A stretch of 8,156 bases of DNA, taken from NCBI GenBank assembly GCA_021782525.1, contig JAJXUY010000054.1:1-8156 (forward strand), in the 5' to 3' direction. Both the position numbers and the translations under genes were made by a program. This document shows positions 1 through 6,718 of this stretch, in pieces; position 1 is the first letter of the stretch, and every line of letters starts with the position of its first letter. The notes below the pieces were generated by a model. The model ran no database searches and was not told the DNA's origin. It saw nothing but the letters and a program-made list of their open reading frames with translations. This stretch comes from Acidobacteriota bacterium. Its GTDB lineage: Bacteria > Acidobacteriota > Thermoanaerobaculia > Thermoanaerobaculales > Thermoanaerobaculaceae.

Positions 1-203
1 CGCGCGCCGACCTGTTCATCTGGCCGGGATACCGCTTCCGCGGCACCGGCGCCCTGCTGACCAACTTCCACCTGCCGCGCTCGACGCTGCTCATGCTCGT
101 CTCCGCGCTGGTGGGGCGCGAGCGGGCGCTGGCGGCCTACGCGCTGGCGGTGCGCGAGCGGTTCGCGTTCTACTCGTTCGGCGACGCGATGCTGGTGGCC
201 TGA
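1..203 (+). CDS. queA: S-adenosylmethionine:tRNA ribosyltransferase-isomerase QueA, C-terminal fragment (5' end outside window)
   Basis: The reading frame begins at base 3 and gives 66 residues up to the TGA at 201-203. The segments [30 protein letters not shown] and the ending [11 protein letters not shown] match the conserved C-terminus of QueA (the family pattern is [34 protein letters not shown]). QueA is cytoplasmic. It transfers the ribosyl part of S-adenosylmethionine to preQ1-modified tRNA, making epoxyqueuosine. Only the tail is visible, so active-site integrity cannot be judged, but the C-terminus looks complete and undamaged. No other queuosine gene is present in the window. A GC-rich hairpin begins at the base right after the stop. 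Confidence 0.93.
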   Translation, partial: RADLFIWPGYRFRGTGALLTNFHLPRSTLLMLVSALVGRERALAAYALAVRERFAFYSFGDAMLVA

Positions 204-220
204 CCCGTCGTCGAGACGGG
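204..220 (+). terminator. GC-rich hairpin directly after the queA stop
   Basis: CCCGTC at 204-209 pairs perfectly with GACGGG at 215-220 around a 5-nt loop, beginning at the first base after the queA stop codon. The position suits a transcription terminator or mRNA 3'-end stabiliser. No T-run follows, so it is not a canonical intrinsic terminator. Confidence 0.4.
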
Positions 221-221
221 G

Positions 222-245
222 CGTGCGCCGGCGGCGCGGCGCACG
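222..245 (+). promoter_or_regulatory. 8-bp perfect inverted repeat abutting the pepF -10 element
   Basis: CGTGCGCC (222-229) is repeated inverted as GGCGCACG (238-245) with an 8-nt centre. It starts one base after the queA hairpin and ends one base before the candidate -10 box of pepF, so it covers the -35/spacer region. It could be an operator dyad or a second terminator hairpin for queA. The sequence alone does not decide, and GC-rich dyads are common in such genomes. Confidence 0.35.
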
Positions 246-246
246 G

Positions 247-252
247 TACACT
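247..252 (+). promoter_or_regulatory. Candidate -10 box (TACACT) for pepF
   Basis: TACACT resembles the sigma-70 -10 consensus and stands out as AT-richer than its surroundings. Transcription would begin near 259, leaving a leader of about 27 nt with a strong Shine-Dalgarno (CGGAGGGG, 275-282) before the ATG at 286. The same hexamer occurs at 7770-7775 before the FHA gene. No TTGACA-like -35 is visible 16-18 nt upstream. Confidence 0.4.
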
Positions 253-285
253 GCGGTCGTTGTGCTGGAACACTCGGAGGGGACA

Positions 286-2178
286 ATGGTGAGAATGTGC
301 GTGGTCGGGTTCGCGTTGGGGGTGGTCATGAGCGCCGTGACGGCATCCGCGCAGGCACCGGCCAAGGTGCCGGACCAGTACCGCTGGAACCTGGACGATC
401 TCTACGCCACGCCGGCCGCGTTCGACGCGGCGCGGCAGCAGTTCGCGCGGCGCCTCGGCGAACTGGACGCGCACCGCGGCGCGCTCGGCCGTTCGCCGGC
501 CGCGATGCGCGAGGCGCTCGACCTGTTCTTCGGCCTCGCCAAGGAGTTCGGTCGCATCAGCTCGTACGCCTCGATGCGCTCGGACGAGGACACGCGGGTG
601 CCGGAGGCGCTGGGCGCGAAGCAGGAGGTGATGCAGCTCGGCGCCCAGTTCGCGGCCGCGTCGTCGTGGCTCTCGCCCGAGGTGCTGGCGCTGCCCGCCG
701 GCACCGTGGCGCGGTTCCTCCTGGAGGACCCGGGGCTGGCGCCGTACCGGTTCTTCCTTGAGGACATCGAGCGGCAGCGAGCGCACACCCTGTCGCAGCC
801 CGAGGAGAAGCTGCTCGCCGAGGCCGGCCTGGTGACGCCGGCGCCGGCGACGGTGTACGGCGTCCTTTCCAACGCCGACGTGCCGTTCCCGGAGGTCACG
901 CTCTCCACCGGCCAGAAGGTGCGCCTCGACCAGGCCGGCTACGCGAAGTACCGGGCGCTGCCGAACCGCGCCGACCGCGTCCTCGTCTTCCGCGAGTTCT
1001 GGAAGACGTACAGGGCGTACGAGCGCACCTTCGGCACCACGCTCGACGCCCAGGTCAAGCGCGACCTGTTCTATGCCCGAGCGCGCAACTACCCGACCTG
1101 CCTCGCGGCGGCGCTCGACGCCGGCAACGTGCCGGAGTCGGTGTACCGCACGCTGGTCAGCGAGGCCAACCACGCGCTGCCGACGCTCTACCGCGCCTTC
1201 CGCCTGCGCGCCAAGCTGCTCGGCATCCGTGACCTGGCCTACTACGACATCTACCCGCCGCTGGTGAAGCACGTGGACATGGCGTTCCCGATCGCCAAGG
1301 GCGAGGCGCTCGTCCTCGAGGCGCTCGCGCCACTCGGGCCCGACTACGTGGCCACGGTGCGCAACGGCTTCGCGTCGCGATGGATGGACGTCTACCCGCA
1401 GCCGGGCAAGCGCTCGGGCGCGTACTCCAACGGCTCGGCGTACGACGTGCACCCCTACGTGCTGGCCAACTACAACGACGACTACGAGAGCGTCTCCACC
1501 GTCGCGCACGAGTGGGGGCACGCGATGCACTCGTACCTCGCCAACCACGCGCAGCCGTACCCGACGGCCGACTACTCGATCTTCGTCGCCGAGGTCGCCT
1601 CGACGTTCAACGAGGCGCTGCTGCTGCGCCGCATGCTCTCGCAGGCGACGACCGACGACGAGCGGTTGTTCCTGCTCGGCAACTACCTCGAGAACCTGCG
1701 CGGAACGTTCTTCCGCCAGGCGATGTTCGCCGAGTTCGAGCTCGCGATCCACGAGGCCGTCGAGCGCGGCGAGGCGTTGACCGGCGCCAAGCTGACCAAG
1801 ATCTACGGCGAGCTCCTGCGCCGCTACCACGGCAGCGACCAGGGCGTCATGCGCATCCCCGACGAGGTGGCCGTCGAGTGGGCGTACATCCCGCACTTCT
1901 ACATGGACTACTACGTCTACCAGTACGCCACCTCGTTGGCCGCTTCGACGCAGCTCGCGCGCGAGGTCCTGGACGGCCAGCCGGGCGCGCGCGACCGCTA
2001 CCTCGGGCTGCTCGAGGCGGGCGGTTCCCGCTACCCCTACGAGCTGCTCAAGAGCGCGGGGGTGGACCTCGCGACGCCGGCGCCGTACCGGGCGCTCGAG
2101 GCCCAGATGAACTGGGCGATGGACGAGATCGAGAAGATCGAGGCGAGGCGCACGAAAGCGGCAGTGAAGAGTGAATAG
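286..2178 (+). CDS. pepF: Secreted M3-family oligoendopeptidase F
   Basis: This is a 630-residue zinc metallopeptidase of the thimet oligopeptidase clan (M3, PepF branch), which cleaves short peptides. HEWGH at residues 408-412 is the HExxH zinc site. Glu436, in FVAEVASTFNE, is the expected third ligand. The N-terminal segment with WNLDDLY near residue 35 is typical of PepF, and the length is close to the usual 600 residues. I chose the ATG at 286 because GGAGG sits about 6 nt upstream and because residues 1-24 then form a signal peptide (hydrophobic VVGFALGVVMSAV, cleavage near ASAQA). An in-frame start at 223 would put Arg-rich residues ahead of it. Many PepF enzymes are cytoplasmic, so export is notable; the enzyme probably acts in the periplasm. 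The last four residues and the stop codon lie inside a heptamer repeat. sppA follows 177 bp downstream on the same strand. Confidence 0.92.
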   Translation: MVRMCVVGFALGVVMSAVTASAQAPAKVPDQYRWNLDDLYATPAAFDAARQQFARRLGELDAHRGALGRSPAAMREALDLFFGLAKEFGRISSYASMRSDEDTRVPEALGAKQEVMQLGAQFAAASSWLSPEVLALPAGTVARFLLEDPGLAPYRFFLEDIERQRAHTLSQPEEKLLAEAGLVTPAPATVYGVLSNADVPFPEVTLSTGQKVRLDQAGYAKYRALPNRADRVLVFREFWKTYRAYERTFGTTLDAQVKRDLFYARARNYPTCLAAALDAGNVPESVYRTLVSEANHALPTLYRAFRLRAKLLGIRDLAYYDIYPPLVKHVDMAFPIAKGEALVLEALAPLGPDYVATVRNGFASRWMDVYPQPGKRSGAYSNGSAYDVHPYVLANYNDDYESVSTVAHEWGHAMHSYLANHAQPYPTADYSIFVAEVASTFNEALLLRRMLSQATTDDERLFLLGNYLENLRGTFFRQAMFAEFELAIHEAVERGEALTGAKLTKIYGELLRRYHGSDQGVMRIPDEVAVEWAYIPHFYMDYYVYQYATSLAASTQLAREVLDGQPGARDRYLGLLEAGGSRYPYELLKSAGVDLATPAPYRALEAQMNWAMDEIEKIEARRTKAAVKSE

Positions 2179-2190
2179 TGAAGAGTGAAT
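2163..2190. repeat. Heptamer tandem repeat AGTGAAG/AGTGAAT, four units, overlapping the pepF stop
   Basis: The 14-mer AGTGAAGAGTGAAT occurs twice back to back (2163-2176, 2177-2190). Internally it is AGTGAAG followed by AGTGAAT, so the true period is 7. The first copy encodes the last residues of PepF and provides the first base of its TAG stop (2176-2178). The remaining copies are non-coding. Confidence 0.9.
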
Positions 2191-2205
2191 AGGTGCGGGT
2201 GAGCA

Positions 2206-2310
2206 CGGAGGGAGAAGGGAGAAGGTAGACGGAAGACGGAAGACGGCAGACGGAGCGCGCCATGCGGCCGTGTCGTTCTTCTTCCGTCTTCCTTCTTCCC
2301 TCTCTCTTCT
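2206..2310 (+). terminator. Large imperfect purine/pyrimidine hairpin between pepF and sppA
   Basis: The purine-rich arm (about 2206-2253) faces a pyrimidine-rich arm (about 2276-2310) containing TTCTTCC, GTCTTCC and TTCTTCC at 2279-2299. GTCTTCC is the exact reverse complement of GGAAGAC in the left arm. The loop is about 25 nt and includes GGAGCGCGCC. The transcript downstream of pepF could fold into a long imperfect stem and act as a 3' end. The homopurine/homopyrimidine character would also allow triplex formation. Function is inferred only from symmetry and position. Confidence 0.4.
2210..2251. repeat. Polypurine heptamer array, six units (GGGAGAA, GGTAGAC, GGAAGAC, GGCAGAC)
   Basis: Six consecutive 7-bp units hold one phase: GGGAGAA twice, then GGTAGAC, GGAAGAC twice and GGCAGAC. 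The array lies entirely between pepF and sppA. It is the left arm of an imperfect inverted structure whose right arm is the pyrimidine heptamer run at 2279-2299. Confidence 0.88.
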
Positions 2311-2324
2311 CGCGCGCGGTCGCG

Positions 2325-2349
2325 TATCATCGGGACGGAACGGTGGAGG
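2325..2349 (+). promoter_or_regulatory. Candidate -10 (TATCAT) and Shine-Dalgarno for sppA
   Basis: TATCAT at 2325-2330 is a plausible -10 box, with initiation near 2337. GGTGGAGG at 2342-2349 is a ribosome-binding site placed 6 nt before the ATG at 2356. This gives a very short leader. It suggests sppA has its own promoter downstream of the repeat block instead of depending on read-through from pepF. No clear -35 is seen. Confidence 0.42.
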
Positions 2350-2355
2350 CCCCTG

Positions 2356-4074
2356 ATGACGACGCGGACGAAGGCGCTGGTGGCGGTCGGGAGCGTGGTC
2401 GCGATCCTCGCGGTCGGGGTGCTGGCGATGGTTTTCGGGGCGCGCTACGCCAGCCGGCACGTGCCGGGCGACAGCATCCTGACGATCGAGATCGCCGGGC
2501 CGATCCCCGAGATTTCCTCGGGTTCGCCGTTCGGCGAGCTGTTCGGCGACCGCACGCTCTCCCGTCGCGACCTGCGCGACGCGCTGGTGCAGGCGGCCTC
2601 CGACCCGCGCATCCGCGCGGTCCGCGTCAAGGTGCAGGAGTTCAGCGCCGGGTTCGCCACGATCGAGGAGCTGCGCACGCTGTTGGAGAACGTGGACAAC
2701 GCCGGCAAGGCGACGTCCGCGTACCTCGAGACCGCCGGCGAGTTCGCCCCCGGCAACGCGCAGTACTTCCTCGCCACGGGGTGCCGGCGGATCGTGCTCG
2801 GCCCGCTCGGCGACGTCAACCTGACCGGCCTCGCGGCGCGCGCGCCGTTCATCCGCGGCACCCTCGACAAGCTCGGGATCGTCCCCGAGTTCCCCGGCAT
2901 CGGCGCCTACAAGGACGCCCGCTTCTTCTACACCGACAAGGACTTCACCCCTGAGTCGCGGGCGATGACGACGTGGCTGCTCGACTCCCTCTCGAGCCAG
3001 ATGGCCGCCGGGATCGCCGCCGGGCGGCGCCTCACCACGCCGCAGGTCACCGCGTTGCTCCAGCGCGGGCCGTTCCTCGGGCCGGACGCGCTCAAGGAGA
3101 AGCTGGTGGACGAGATCGCGGACTGGGAGACGTTCGTCGGCGAGACCGCAATGGTGCACGGGCGGAAGCTCGAGGAGCTGCCGGTCCGGCGCTACCTCAA
3201 GGCCGACCGCCCGAACACGAGCGGCGCGCCGATCGCGGTGGTCGTGGCGAACGGGGAGATCTTGCGCGGCGACAGCGGCTACTCGCCGATGCCGGTCTTC
3301 GGCGGCGACGTCATGGGCTCCGACACGATCGCGCGCGCCTGGCGGCAGGTGCGCGAGTCGGGTGCGAAGGCGGTCGTGTTCCGTGTCAACTCGCCGGGCG
3401 GCAGCGCGGTGGCGTCCGAGATCATCCGCGCCGAGATGGCCAGGACCGCGGCCAAGATCCCGGTCGTCGTCTCGATGGGCGATGTGGCGGGGTCGGGCGG
3501 CTACTGGATCACCTGCGGCGCCACCAGGATCGTCGCCGACCCGGGCTCGATCACGGCCTCGATCGGCGTGTTCGCCGGCCACTTCGACATGACGAAGTTC
3601 TGGGACGACAAGCTGGGCGTGACGTGGGGGCGCATCGACACGACCCCGAACGACAGCCTGTACAGCACCGTGGACGCGTGGACGCCGGCGCAGCGCCAGC
3701 TCGTGCAAGCGTTTCTCGATCGCATCTACGACGAGTTCCTCGCGCGGGTGTCGGCGTCGCGCAAGATGACGCGCGACCAGGTGGACGCGCTCGGCCGCGG
3801 CCGCGTCTTCACCGGCGAGCAGGCCAAGGCGAAGGGCCTCGTCGACGAGCTCGGCACGTTCGACGACGCCCTTGCCCTTGCCAAACAGCTCGCCGGCCTG
3901 AAGCCGGACGCCGCGGTCAAGTTGACCTACTACCCGCGGACGCAACCGCTGTGGCAGCGGATCATGGAGCAGGACGACGCCGCGTCGCGGCTGGAGGCGA
4001 TGGCGAAGGAAGCGATCGCCGGGCGGGTGGTTCAACCCGGTCCGGTTTGGCTCCCCCCGATCCGGATCCAGTAG
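2356..4074 (+). CDS. sppA: Signal peptide peptidase SppA, long (two-half, 67K) type
   Basis: This 572-residue serine protease (family S49) cuts signal peptides left in the membrane after secretion. Residues 7-29 form one hydrophobic segment ([19 protein letters not shown]), the N-terminal anchor. The long form has two homologous halves. The N-terminal half supplies the catalytic Lys, here Lys186 in GAYKDA. The C-terminal half supplies the Ser, here Ser380 in [18 protein letters not shown] at 344-351 and [11 protein letters not shown] are further S49 motifs. In E. coli SppA the dyad is Lys209/Ser409, so the spacing agrees (194 versus 200 residues). Length is slightly under E. coli's 618. The catalytic domain probably faces the periplasm. 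The start is supported by GGTGGAGG upstream. The gene sits just after the oligopeptidase gene pepF, which fits a joint role in clearing signal peptides. Confidence 0.95.
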   Translation: MTTRTKALVAVGSVVAILAVGVLAMVFGARYASRHVPGDSILTIEIAGPIPEISSGSPFGELFGDRTLSRRDLRDALVQAASDPRIRAVRVKVQEFSAGFATIEELRTLLENVDNAGKATSAYLETAGEFAPGNAQYFLATGCRRIVLGPLGDVNLTGLAARAPFIRGTLDKLGIVPEFPGIGAYKDARFFYTDKDFTPESRAMTTWLLDSLSSQMAAGIAAGRRLTTPQVTALLQRGPFLGPDALKEKLVDEIADWETFVGETAMVHGRKLEELPVRRYLKADRPNTSGAPIAVVVANGEILRGDSGYSPMPVFGGDVMGSDTIARAWRQVRESGAKAVVFRVNSPGGSAVASEIIRAEMARTAAKIPVVVSMGDVAGSGGYWITCGATRIVADPGSITASIGVFAGHFDMTKFWDDKLGVTWGRIDTTPNDSLYSTVDAWTPAQRQLVQAFLDRIYDEFLARVSASRKMTRDQVDALGRGRVFTGEQAKAKGLVDELGTFDDALALAKQLAGLKPDAAVKLTYYPRTQPLWQRIMEQDDAASRLEAMAKEAIAGRVVQPGPVWLPPIRIQ

Positions 4075-4088
4075 CTCCGGAGGCAGGG

Positions 4089-4110
4089 TTCCGGGCCCCG
4101 GGCCCCGGAA
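4089..4110 (+). terminator. Inverted repeat after sppA
   Basis: TTCCGGG (4089-4095) pairs with CCCGGAA (4104-4110) around an 8-nt loop, 14 nt after the sppA stop. No T-tract follows. It is a candidate 3'-end hairpin for sppA, with the usual caution for GC-rich DNA. Confidence 0.4.
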
Positions 4111-4115
4111 CGACC

Positions 4116-4143
4116 GTGGATCGTGGGTCGTGGATCGTGGGTG
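4116..4143. repeat. Heptamer tandem repeat GTGGATC/GTGGGTC, four units
   Basis: GTGGATCGTGGGTC at 4116-4129 is followed by GTGGATCGTGGGTG at 4130-4143, differing only in the last base. Each 14-mer is two related 7-mers. The block is in the convergent gap between sppA and the nitroreductase gene. Confidence 0.9.
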
Positions 4144-4163
4144 ACGGGGGCGCGGAGGCGGCT

Positions 4164-4187
4164 GGCGGAGGGGCGGAGGAGCGGAGA
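4164..4187. repeat. Short octamer repeat GGCGGAGG, three units
   Basis: GGCGGAGG occurs twice in tandem (4164-4171, 4172-4179), followed by a diverged copy, AGCGGAGA (4180-4187). Purine-rich low-complexity DNA continues on both sides. The period here is 8 rather than 7, so it may be unrelated to the heptamers. Confidence 0.6.
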
Positions 4188-4257
4188 GACGCCCTCCCGG
4201 CCTCGGAAATCGGTCCCCTGTTTGCCCAGACCGCCCAGCTGATGTCTCGTCTCTTTT

Positions 4258-4286
4258 CCCTGACCCCTGACCCCGGTTTTTCGGGG
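4258..4286. repeat. CCCTGAC heptamer pair plus hairpin at the nitroreductase 3' end
   Basis: CCCTGAC occurs twice in tandem (4258-4264, 4265-4271). It runs into a hairpin, CCCCG (4271-4275) with CGGGG (4282-4286) around a 6-nt loop. The hairpin begins 2 nt past the minus-strand stop codon of the nitroreductase gene, so it may serve as that gene's 3' end. There is no U-run in the minus-strand transcript, though an A-rich stretch (reverse of TTTTCCC) follows. Confidence 0.55.
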
Positions 4287-4287
4287 C

Positions 4288-4941
4288 TCACTTCCGCTTC
4301 GGGTAACCGACACACTGGGCCAACGTGATGAGCTGCGAGGGGGCGAGCTTGAGCGCCTTGGCGAGCGGCGGCCGGTCCACCATGGCCCGCACCCCGGTCG
4401 CCAGGCCGGCCGAGGCGCAGAACAGGTAGACGTTCTCGGCTACGAACGCGGTGTCCGCCCAGGCGTAGCTCTGCACCATGTTGGGCGCAGCCCCCTTCAT
4501 GCGCGCCGTGTCGGCGACCAAGACGAGCGTCACCGGGGCCTCCTTGACGAACGCCTGCACCCCGGCGAGGGCGCGCAGGTCGCCGGCGGCGACCGCTGTG
4601 AGCCGGCCGGCGCGGGCGTCGTAGAGGTACGCGCCCGCGGCGGTGACGACGTAGACGTCGGTTTCCTGCCAGTCGTGCGCCGACGGCGCCGTCCGCTTCC
4701 CGGAGTCGGGGCGGTTGACCCCCCACGCCGCCCAGAGCAGGTCGGCCAACAGTTGCGGCGGCAGGGGATCGGGCGCGAACTCGCGGCTCGTCGCGCGCGC
4801 GGCGAACGCTTGCATCAGCAGTCGGCCCCCGTTCATCCGCGGGGCGGGGAGCTGCACCGCCGCGAGTGCCTGGGCGGCGGCCCAGGCCGGCGTGAGCAGG
4901 AGCGCCAACGACGTAACGGAGACGGCGAGGCGGCGAACCAT
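4288..4941 (-). CDS. Exported SagB-like nitroreductase-family protein
   Basis: The product has 217 residues. Nitroreductase-fold enzymes bind FMN and oxidise or reduce small molecules with NAD(P)H or peptide substrates. The sequence shows a signal peptide (residues 1-25, SVTSLALLLTPAWAAAQA), then ATSREF (50-55), LLADLLWAAWGVNRP (64-78), KRTAPSAHDW (82-91), DVYVVTAAGAYLYD (95-108) and an ending TLAQCVGYP. The order R.(S)R.F, LLWA..G, R.APSA, Y.YD is characteristic of the SagB/thiazole-oxidase branch. The usual late segment is replaced by DTAFVAENVYLFCASAGLATG (163-183), which still matches the dimer-interface helix. GGAGG, ending 3 nt before the ATG, supports the start. No azole-peptide (TOMM) precursor, cyclodehydratase or transporter is near, so a peptide-modification role is not indicated. 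The substrate is unknown. Confidence 0.85.
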   Translation of the reverse strand: MVRRLAVSVTSLALLLTPAWAAAQALAAVQLPAPRMNGGRLLMQAFAARATSREFAPDPLPPQLLADLLWAAWGVNRPDSGKRTAPSAHDWQETDVYVVTAAGAYLYDARAGRLTAVAAGDLRALAGVQAFVKEAPVTLVLVADTARMKGAAPNMVQSYAWADTAFVAENVYLFCASAGLATGVRAMVDRPPLAKALKLAPSQLITLAQCVGYPKRK

Positions 4942-5033
4942 CGTTCCTCCCGGATCGGGCGCTGGATTGCGGCCGGCGTCCCCGGGCGGCGCCGTTCGTT
5001 CCGGGTCCAGCCGCGGTGCGATCGTCTGCCGAC

Positions 5034-5039
5034 ATCGTA
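5034..5039 (-). promoter_or_regulatory. Candidate -10 box (TACGAT) for the nitroreductase gene
   Basis: Read on the minus strand, GCGCTACGATGTCGG contains TACGAT, a reasonable -10 hexamer in otherwise very GC-rich DNA. Initiation near 5027 would give a leader of about 85 nt before the ATG at 4941. No -35 match is clear. Confidence 0.3.
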
Positions 5040-5129
5040 GCGCCGCCGGCCTGCGCCGCGCTGCCGCGGGCCGCCGCCGGTCGGACAGGGAAATGCCGCG
5101 CGGCGGCGAGACGTTCTCAGCCGCGAGGA

Positions 5130-5145
5130 CGGCGGCCCACCGCCG
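5130..5145 (+). promoter_or_regulatory. Small hairpin in the leader of the Omp85 gene
   Basis: CGGCGG (5130-5135) pairs with CCGCCG (5140-5145) around a 4-nt loop, ending 8 nt before the ATG at 5154. It occupies the place where a Shine-Dalgarno would be expected, and none is visible. It may influence translation or be a chance GC dyad. Confidence 0.3.
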
Positions 5146-5153
5146 GATCGATC

Positions 5154-6710
5154 ATGTTTCCAACGTTGCTGCTGATCGCCGCGGCCCGGACCCAGGCGGC
5201 GTCCCGGCTCCCGCCCGGGACGCCGATCGTGAAGATCACCGTGATCAGGGAGGACGTCTTCGACACCTCCGACCCCCAGACGTCGGCGTGGCCGTACCGC
5301 TGGGCGGACCACCTGCACGTGACCACGCGGGAGCGGTACATCCGCTCGCTGCTCCTGTTCAAGGTCGGGGACCCTCTCGACCCCGCCATCCTGGACGAGA
5401 GCGCTCGGCTGCTGCGCAGCACGGGGTTCTTGAGCCCGGTGACGATCACCGCGCGGCCGGCGCCGGGCGGCGCCGAGGTCGTGGTGCGGACGCACGACGA
5501 GTGGACCACGCTCGCGGGCGTGTCGTTCGGGCTCGCCGGGAACCGCAAGCACTTCGGTGCGAGCCTCGCCGAGGAGAACCTCCTGGGCTGGGGAAAGGCC
5601 CTCTCGTTCGAGTTCGACTCCGACCCGGTGCGGCGGACTACGACGTTCGAGTACTCGGACAGCCTTTTCCTCGCCACACGCTGGCAGCTCGCCCTGCAAC
5701 ACAAGAGCGCCTCGGACGGCAACGGCAACGCGTTCTCGATCGCCTACCCGTTCTACGCGCTGGCGACGCCGCGCGCCGGCGGCGGCAGCTGGCAGTCGCT
5801 CACCCAGACCGAGTACCTCTACTCGGACAACGAGAAGGCGGTCTCGGGGACCGCCAGGACGCGCTCGTTCTCGATCTGGGGCGGCCTCCGGCTCCCCGGC
5901 GGCGGCGCGGTCACGAACCGGGTGACGCTCGGGGTGTTCGAGGACGAGGCGGCGTTCTCGGACTGGAAGCGCTCCGACGGCCGCCCGTACCCGACGCCGG
6001 CGGGCCGCGACCTGCGCGGCCCGCAGGTCGGGTGGGACCATGAGGTGGACCGCTGGAAGGTGGTCCGCGGCTTCCGCGCCTGGGAGCGGCAGGAGGACGT
6101 GCCGCTCGGCCCCAACTGGAACGTGACCGCCGGGGTCTCCTCGCCGGCGTTCGGGGCCGACCGCTCGGCGGTCACCTTCAACGGGACGCTGAACCTCGGC
6201 GCCCTCGCCGGCCGGCAGTACTCCTGGCTGAACCTCGGAGAATCGGGCCGGCTCGAGGGCGGGAGCGCGACCAACACCGTCGACCACCTCGACTTCGGCA
6301 CGGCGCGCACCGGCCCGGTGGGGTGGCGGGGGCGGGTCGCGCTCGATCTCGGCCGCCGCCTCGACGGCGACCGCCAGCTCACGCTCGGCGCCGACACGGG
6401 GCTGCGCGGCTGGGACCCGGACACGTTCGACGGCACCTCGCGGGCGGTGGCCAACCTCGAGTGGCGGCACGTCCTCACCGGTGAGATCCTTCACCTCGGA
6501 ATCATCGGCGGGGTCGTGTTCGCCGACGCGGGGAAGACGTGGGCGCCGCGGGTCGGGCCGTCGACCGGGGGGGTGCGCAAGGACGCCGGCGTCGGCCTGC
6601 TCATCGAGTCGACGCGCGCCGCGGCGGTCAGCGTGATCCGGATCGAGGCCGCGTTCCCCGACCGCGGGAAGGGACCGGTGTTTTTGATCTCGAGCGTCTC
6701 GCTGTTCTGA
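5154..6710 (+). CDS. Omp85-family outer-membrane beta-barrel protein with one POTRA-like domain
   Basis: The product has 518 residues counted from the ATG at 5154. After a hydrophobic leader (MFPTLLLIAAARTQA), residues about 24-113 look like one POTRA domain: IVKITVIRE, then LLLFKVGDPLDPAILDESAR and LLRSTGFL. VRTHDEWTT leads into a barrel of alternating strands from about residue 118. LRGW (417-420) in DTGLRGWDPDTF corresponds to the VRGF/Y lid-loop motif of Omp85 proteins. The chain ends VSLF with a terminal Phe, the recognition signal for barrel assembly. Such proteins insert or translocate polypeptides at the outer membrane, but BamA has five POTRAs, so this is a shorter paralogue of unknown client. 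The start is uncertain: there is no clear ribosome-binding site, and the leader lacks basic residues. An in-frame GTG at 5016 would add 46 Arg-rich residues. Confidence 0.85.
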   Translation: MFPTLLLIAAARTQAASRLPPGTPIVKITVIREDVFDTSDPQTSAWPYRWADHLHVTTRERYIRSLLLFKVGDPLDPAILDESARLLRSTGFLSPVTITARPAPGGAEVVVRTHDEWTTLAGVSFGLAGNRKHFGASLAEENLLGWGKALSFEFDSDPVRRTTTFEYSDSLFLATRWQLALQHKSASDGNGNAFSIAYPFYALATPRAGGGSWQSLTQTEYLYSDNEKAVSGTARTRSFSIWGGLRLPGGGAVTNRVTLGVFEDEAAFSDWKRSDGRPYPTPAGRDLRGPQVGWDHEVDRWKVVRGFRAWERQEDVPLGPNWNVTAGVSSPAFGADRSAVTFNGTLNLGALAGRQYSWLNLGESGRLEGGSATNTVDHLDFGTARTGPVGWRGRVALDLGRRLDGDRQLTLGADTGLRGWDPDTFDGTSRAVANLEWRHVLTGEILHLGIIGGVVFADAGKTWAPRVGPSTGGVRKDAGVGLLIESTRAAAVSVIRIEAAFPDRGKGPVFLISSVSLF

Positions 6711-6718
6711 AGAGGGGA

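Noticed and set aside
223..285. An upstream start for pepF
   Set aside because: It would add 21 Arg-rich residues before the signal peptide and begin inside an inverted repeat upstream of the candidate -10 box, whereas the ATG at 286 has a strong Shine-Dalgarno.
91..4035. A 1314-codon stop-free frame on the minus strand, antisense to pepF and sppA
   Set aside because: It runs through two genes with clear catalytic motifs and through the repeat gap. The product is Arg/Ala/Val/His-rich with no recognisable domain. GC-rich third positions remove stop codons from antisense frames, which explains it.
2973..4328. A 451-codon plus-strand frame overlapping sppA
   Set aside because: It is the shifted frame of sppA, Arg-rich, and crosses the non-coding repeat gap into the nitroreductase 3' end.
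3962..5035. A 357-codon minus-strand frame around the nitroreductase
   Set aside because: The true frame (4288-4941) has a signal peptide, motifs and Shine-Dalgarno. This one encodes low-complexity Pro/Arg/Ser runs and translates the repeats.
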